Source: Pseudomonas benzenivorans
GTDB taxonomy: Bacteria; Pseudomonadota; Gammaproteobacteria; Pseudomonadales; Pseudomonadaceae
Length of the DNA stretch: 64,000 nt
Direction of reading: 5' to 3'
NCBI RefSeq assembly: GCF_033547155.1
Contig: NZ_CP137892.1
Coordinates: 124,001-188,000, forward strand
Shown here piece by piece: positions 57,433 through 64,000 of the stretch. The stretch's first letter is position 1; each line of letters starts with the position of its first letter. The notes below the pieces were generated by a model. That model saw only the letters and a list, made by a program, of their open reading frames with translations. It was not told the origin of the DNA and searched no databases. The position numbers and the translations under genes are program-made.

Positions 57433-58731
57433 ATGCGGGTTCTGGTGCTCGGCAGCGGTGTAATAGGTACGGTCAGCGCTTACTACCTGGCCCGTCAGGG
57501 CTTCGAGGTGGTGGTGGTCGACCGTCAGGCCGCTCCGGCCATGGAGACCAGCTTCGCCAACGCCGGTCAGGTGTCGCCCGGCTATGCCTCGCCCTGGGCC
57601 GCGCCGGGCGTGCCGCTGAAGGCCATCAAGTGGCTGCTGCAGAAGCATGCGCCGCTGGCGATCAAGGCCACCGCCGACATCGACCAGTACCTGTGGATGG
57701 CGCAGATGCTGCGTAACTGCACCGCCAGTCGCTACGCGGTGAACAAGGAGCGCATGGTGCGCCTGTCCGAGTACAGCCGCGACTGCCTCGACGAGCTGCG
57801 CGCCGAAACCGGCATCGCCTACGAAGGCCGCCGCCTGGGCACCACCCAGCTGTTCCGCACCCAGGCCCAGGTGGATAACGCCGCCAAGGACATCGCCGTG
57901 CTGCAGCAGTCCGGCGTGCCCTTCGAGCTGCTCGACCGAGACGGTATCGCCCGCGTCGAGCCGGCCTTGGCCAAGGTCAAGGACAAGCTGGCCGGTGCCC
58001 TGCGCCTGCCCAACGACCAGACCGGCGACTGCCAGCTGTTCACCACCAAGCTGGCCGAGATGGCCAAGCAGATGGGCGTCGAATTCCGTTTCGGCCAGGA
58101 CATCCAGCGCCTGGATTTCGCCGGCGACCGGATCAACGGCGTGTGGATCGACGGTAAGCTGGAGACCGCCGACCGCTACGTGCTGGCCGTGGGCAGCTAC
58201 AGCCCGCAGCTGCTCAAGCCGCTGGGCGTCCGGGCCCCGGTGTATCCGCTCAAGGGTTACTCGTTGACCCTGCCGATCGTCGATGCCGACATGGCGCCGG
58301 CCTCGACCATCCTCGACGAGACCTACAAGGTCGCCATCACCCGTTTCGACGATCGCATCCGCGTCGGCGGCATGGCCGAGATCGCCGGTTTCGACCTGAG
58401 CCTCAACCCGCGCCGGCGCGCGACCCTGGAGATGATCGTCGGTGACCTCTATCCCCAGGGCGGCGACCTCAGTCAGGTGGAGTTCTGGACCGGCCTGCGC
58501 CCGGCGACCCCGGACGGCACGCCGATCGTCGGCGCCACCAGCTTCCGCAACCTGTTCCTCAACACCGGTCACGGCACTCTGGGCTGGACCATGGCCTGCG
58601 GCTCCGGCCGTTTCCTCGCCGATCTGATGGCCAACAAGCGCCCGCAGATCAGCGCCGAAGGCCTGGATATCTTCCGTTACGGCAAGGCCCAGGAAGCCCC
58701 CAAGCATGTCAGCCCGGTGCCTGCGCACTGA
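57433..58731 (+). CDS. dadA: D-amino acid dehydrogenase, small subunit type
   Basis: A 432-residue membrane-associated FAD enzyme that oxidises D-alanine to pyruvate and ammonia. It has the FAD-binding '[20 protein letters not shown]', '[20 protein letters not shown]', '[20 protein letters not shown]' and the C-terminal '[20 protein letters not shown]'. It is the alanine-catabolic partner of DadX. Unlike P. aeruginosa, no ridA gene follows; a terminator lies 62 bp after the stop. Confidence 0.97.
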   Translation: MRVLVLGSGVIGTVSAYYLARQGFEVVVVDRQAAPAMETSFANAGQVSPGYASPWAAPGVPLKAIKWLLQKHAPLAIKATADIDQYLWMAQMLRNCTASRYAVNKERMVRLSEYSRDCLDELRAETGIAYEGRRLGTTQLFRTQAQVDNAAKDIAVLQQSGVPFELLDRDGIARVEPALAKVKDKLAGALRLPNDQTGDCQLFTTKLAEMAKQMGVEFRFGQDIQRLDFAGDRINGVWIDGKLETADRYVLAVGSYSPQLLKPLGVRAPVYPLKGYSLTLPIVDADMAPASTILDETYKVAITRFDDRIRVGGMAEIAGFDLSLNPRRRATLEMIVGDLYPQGGDLSQVEFWTGLRPATPDGTPIVGATSFRNLFLNTGHGTLGWTMACGSGRFLADLMANKRPQISAEGLDIFRYGKAQEAPKHVSPVPAH

Positions 58732-58792
58732 GTCCCGCTAGCGAGTAGCCGTTGTCATCCTCCGGCCACGCATGCGACCTTGAATCCTGCTT

Positions 58793-58816
58793 GGCCCGGC
58801 TCTGCCGGGCCTTTTT
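58793..58816 (+). terminator. Terminator between dadA and dadX
   Basis: An 8-bp perfect stem (ggcccggc / gccgggcc), 3-nt loop and T5 run lie 34 bp before the dadX ATG. It would separate dadX from dadA expression. Confidence 0.85.
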
Positions 58817-58849
58817 ATTCACCGTTCCCCGTCAAGAAGTGTGAGAACC

Positions 58850-59923
58850 ATGCGTCCAGCCCGCGCCCTGATCGATCTGCAAGCCCTGCGTCACAACTAC
58901 CAGTTGGCCCGCGATGTGGCAGGCGCCAAGGCGCTGGCGGTGATCAAGGCCGACGCCTACGGCCATGGCGCGGTGCGCTGTGCCCAGGCGCTGGAGGAGC
59001 AGGCCGACGGTTTCGCCGTGGCCTGCATCGAGGAGGCGTTGCAGCTGCGCGAGGCGGGCATTCGCGCGCCCATCCTGTTGCTCGAGGGCTTCTTCGAGGC
59101 CGAGGAGCTGGCGCTGATCGAGCAACATGACCTCTGGTGCGTGGTGCATGCCCAGTGGCAGATCGAGGCCATCGAGCGCACCGCCGTGGGCAAGCCGCTG
59201 ACCCTCTGGCTGAAGATGGATTCGGGGATGCACCGGGTGGGCCTGGAGCCGGCCGAGTACCAGGCGGCCTACCGGCGCCTGCTGGCCAGCGGCAAGGTCG
59301 GCAAGATCGTGCTGATGAGCCACTTCGCCCGTGCCGACGAGCTGGACTGTCCGCGCAGCGAGGAGCAGCTGGCGGTGTTCGAGCAGGCCCGCCAGGGCCT
59401 GGCGGCGGAGATCAGCCTGCGCAACTCGCCGGCCGTGCTCGGCTGGCCCAGCATCCCCAGCGACTGGGTGCGCCCCGGCATCATGCTCTACGGCGCCACC
59501 CCCTTCGAGCAGGAGCAGGCCCTAGCCGCGCGCCTGCAGCCGGTGATGACCCTGGAATCGAAGATCATCAGCGTGCGCGAGCTGCCGGCCGGGGAACCGG
59601 TGGGCTACGGCGCGCGCTTCGTCACCGAGCGGCCGACCCGGGTCGGCGTGGTCGCCATGGGCTATGCCGACGGTTACCCGCGGCATGCGCCGACCGGCAC
59701 GCCGGTGAGCATCGACGGCCGGCCCAGCCGGCTGATCGGCCGGGTGTCGATGGACATGCTCACCGTCGACCTCAGCGACCTGCCCCAGGCCGGCCTCGGC
59801 AGCCGGGTCGAGCTGTGGGGCAGGCAGGTGCTGGCCAGCGACGTGGCGATCCGCGCCGGCAGCATTCCCTATCAGCTGTTCTGCAACCTGCGCCGGGTGC
59901 CGCTGCTCTATTCCGGGGGCTGA
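58850..59923 (+). CDS. dadX: Alanine racemase, catabolic
   Basis: A 357-residue PLP enzyme interconverting L- and D-alanine. The PLP lysine is in '[15 protein letters not shown]', the catalytic Tyr in '[20 protein letters not shown]', with '[13 protein letters not shown]' and '[11 protein letters not shown]' as usual. Start at the ATG in [10 protein letters not shown]. It makes D-alanine for DadA. The upstream terminator implies its own promoter in the short gap or readthrough. Confidence 0.96.
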   Translation: MRPARALIDLQALRHNYQLARDVAGAKALAVIKADAYGHGAVRCAQALEEQADGFAVACIEEALQLREAGIRAPILLLEGFFEAEELALIEQHDLWCVVHAQWQIEAIERTAVGKPLTLWLKMDSGMHRVGLEPAEYQAAYRRLLASGKVGKIVLMSHFARADELDCPRSEEQLAVFEQARQGLAAEISLRNSPAVLGWPSIPSDWVRPGIMLYGATPFEQEQALAARLQPVMTLESKIISVRELPAGEPVGYGARFVTERPTRVGVVAMGYADGYPRHAPTGTPVSIDGRPSRLIGRVSMDMLTVDLSDLPQAGLGSRVELWGRQVLASDVAIRAGSIPYQLFCNLRRVPLLYSGG

Positions 59924-60026
59924 AGCCATCGCCGGGCAGGATTTGCGATCGGGCTGTTGTAAATACTGAACGCTGTTGCCATGATACGGGCTCATTTTCC
60001 GCATCTTCCCCAGGGGGACTCCAGCA

Positions 60027-60575
60027 TTGGACGTCGGTGTACGACTGCAATCCATTCGCAAACTCAAGGGCCTTTCCCAGCGTGAACTCGCCAAGCGCGC
60101 GGGCGTCACCAACAGCACCATCTCGATGATCGAGAAGAACAGCGTGAGCCCCTCGATCAGCTCGCTGAAGAAGGTGTTGGCAGGCATTCCCATGTCCCTG
60201 GTGGAGTTCTTCTCCCTGGAGATGGAGCAGGACAACCACACCCAGGTGGTCTACCGGGCCGGGGAGCTGATCGACATCTCCGACGGCGCGGTGACCATGA
60301 AGCTGGTCGGCAAGGCCCACCCGAGTCGGGCCATTTCCTTTCTCGACGAGACCTACCCGGTCGGCGCCGACACCGGCGACGAGATGTACGCCCATGACGG
60401 AGAGGAAGCCGGGATGCTGGTCGAGGGCCGCCTGGAGCTGACCGTGGGCAGCGAGGTGTTCATCCTCGAGCCGGGCGACAGCTACTACTTCGAGAGCAGC
60501 AAGCCCCACCGGTTCCGCAATCCCTTCGACGCGCCGGCGCGCCTGATCAGCGCCACCACCCCCGCGAATTTCTGA
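60027..60575 (+). CDS. pauR: Cupin/HTH transcriptional regulator of polyamine genes
   Basis: A 182-residue regulator. N-terminal Xre-type helix-turn-helix: 'RLQSIRKLKGLSQRELAKRA' and 'VTNSTISMIEKNSVSPSISS'. C-terminal cupin: 'YAHDGEEAGMLVEGRLELTV' and 'ILEPGDSYYFESSKPHRFRN'. This is the PuuR/PauR family, repressing polyamine catabolic genes until polyamines bind. The start is a TTG at 60027, with a GGGGGA ribosome site about 10 bases upstream and no ATG nearby. In P. aeruginosa pauR lies beside dadX as here. Confidence 0.9.
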   Translation: MDVGVRLQSIRKLKGLSQRELAKRAGVTNSTISMIEKNSVSPSISSLKKVLAGIPMSLVEFFSLEMEQDNHTQVVYRAGELIDISDGAVTMKLVGKAHPSRAISFLDETYPVGADTGDEMYAHDGEEAGMLVEGRLELTVGSEVFILEPGDSYYFESSKPHRFRNPFDAPARLISATTPANF

Positions 60576-60697
60576 GGCCCGGGCCAATAACCCTGCGACA
60601 ATCTGGGTTGTTTCGGCCCGGCGGGCTTCCCGTTATACTGTCGCCCGCTCGCGAAACCGTGGCCGCGGGCGTGACTAGCCACGATGAGGGTGTATCC

Positions 60698-61114
60698 GTG
60701 AACCTAATTAGCAAGATGCTGGTGGCCCCGGCCGCCGTATTGGCCCTGTGGGCAGTGACTGCGCAGGCCGCGACCAACGACGAGATCGCCGCGCGCCTCA
60801 AGCCGGTCGGCGAAGTCTGCGTGATGGGCGAGGAATGCAAGGGCGTCGAGGCGGTCGCAGCTAGCGCCGGCGGCGGCGCGCGCACCGCCGACGACATCGT
60901 CGCCAAGCACTGCGGCGCCTGTCACAGCGCCGGCGTACTGGGCGCGCCGAAGATCGGCGACACCGCCGCCTGGCAGGCGCGCGCCACCAATGGCATCGAT
61001 GGCCTGCTGGCCCATGCCATCTCCGGCCTCAACGCCATGCCGCCGAAAGGCACCTGTGGCGACTGCTCGGACGACGAGCTGCGCGGCGCCATCGAGAAGA
61101 TGTCCGGCCTGTAA
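60698..61114 (+). CDS. cycB: Cytochrome c5
   Basis: A 138-residue periplasmic monoheme cytochrome. A signal peptide covers about residues 1-24 ('KMLVAPAAVLALWAVTAQAA'). One heme site, CGACH in 'VAKHCGACHSAGVLGAPKIG', and a Met ligand in 'GLNAMPPKGTCGDCSDDELR', with the extra Cys pair (CGDC) typical of c5, are present. The GTG start at 60698 has a GAGGG ribosome site; upstream codons in frame are unlike a signal. It ends at a strong terminator. Confidence 0.95.
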   Translation: MNLISKMLVAPAAVLALWAVTAQAATNDEIAARLKPVGEVCVMGEECKGVEAVAASAGGGARTADDIVAKHCGACHSAGVLGAPKIGDTAAWQARATNGIDGLLAHAISGLNAMPPKGTCGDCSDDELRGAIEKMSGL

Positions 61115-61132
61115 GGCGACGCTGCCGTGCCG

Positions 61133-61157
61133 AAAAGCCGCCCTCGGGCGGCTTTTT
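61133..61157 (+). terminator. Terminator of cycB
   Basis: AAGCCGCCC / GGGCGGCTT stem with a 2-nt loop and a T5 run lies about 20 bp after the cycB stop. Confidence 0.87.
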
Positions 61158-61242
61158 GCATTCTCCCGCCCGGCGTTGCAGCAAAACCGCCCGGCGCGCA
61201 GTCAAACCTGACATTGCCAGGGAGGTCGTCGGGAGGTGCCAG

Positions 61243-64000
<2,758 letters not shown>

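Overview
The window is chromosomal DNA of a Pseudomonas. Every stretch is G+C-rich, and the gene order matches the pst-pho to pauR-cycB-xpt part of the P. aeruginosa-type chromosome. Typical members are pstSCAB-phoU, phoBR, ubiCA, oxyR-recG, spoT-rpoZ-gmk-yicC, crc-pyrE, argB-algC-dut-coaBC, rpmBG, dadR-dadA-dadX and the pau polyamine genes. Names of relatives rest on remembered family sequences and gene order, not on a search. I found no tRNA, rRNA, CRISPR array, prophage or intact insertion sequence.

Layout. 0.1-4.8 kb: a sugar-phosphate mutarotase, a TRAP transporter whose binding protein is transcribed divergently from its two membrane subunits, and a hotdog thioesterase. 5.0-14.0 kb: the phosphate regulon (pstS, pstC, pstA, pstB, phoU) with two good Pho boxes, a response regulator with an unassigned output region, and an M23 peptidase. 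14.0-17.8 kb: a decayed accessory block holding TRAP dctQ/dctM remnants, a short BCCT transporter, a disrupted succinate-semialdehyde-type dehydrogenase, and abutting fragments resembling eutB and eutC. Together these suggest a lost ectoine/hydroxyectoine uptake and breakdown locus. 17.8-23.8 kb: a DMT exporter, a CNNM/CorC protein, phoR, phoB (with its own Pho box), ubiA and ubiC, with a REP-like element between the ubi genes.

24.0-34.3 kb: two tandem rubredoxins with their reductase, HU, an SCP2-like protein, a frameshifted secreted protein, a YbaK-HDOD fusion, recG-oxyR, an NAD-binding epimerase, a lipoprotein and ridA. 34.4-41.9 kb: spoT, rpoZ, gmk, yicC, rph, a DUF4870 protein, crc, pyrE and a DUF4124 protein. 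42.0-50.4 kb: argB, a long membrane-anchored algC, dut, coaBC, radC, a dipeptide-type binding protein and rpmBG. 50.5-64 kb: polyamine and alanine catabolism (cupin, transaminase, aldehyde dehydrogenase, MFS carrier, FAD amine oxidase, dadR, dadA, dadX, pauR), cytochrome c5, a long CoA-hydrolase-like protein and xpt.

How it works together: PhoBR senses phosphate through PstSCAB-PhoU and feeds back on pst and phoB. The pau genes convert polyamines through oxidase, transaminase and dehydrogenase steps under PauR. DadR/DadA/DadX turn alanine into pyruvate. Most of the window is conserved core genome. The unusual parts are the eroded block at 14-17.8 kb, some enlarged or fused proteins, and several structured intergenic elements. 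I found no clear, wholly new system.
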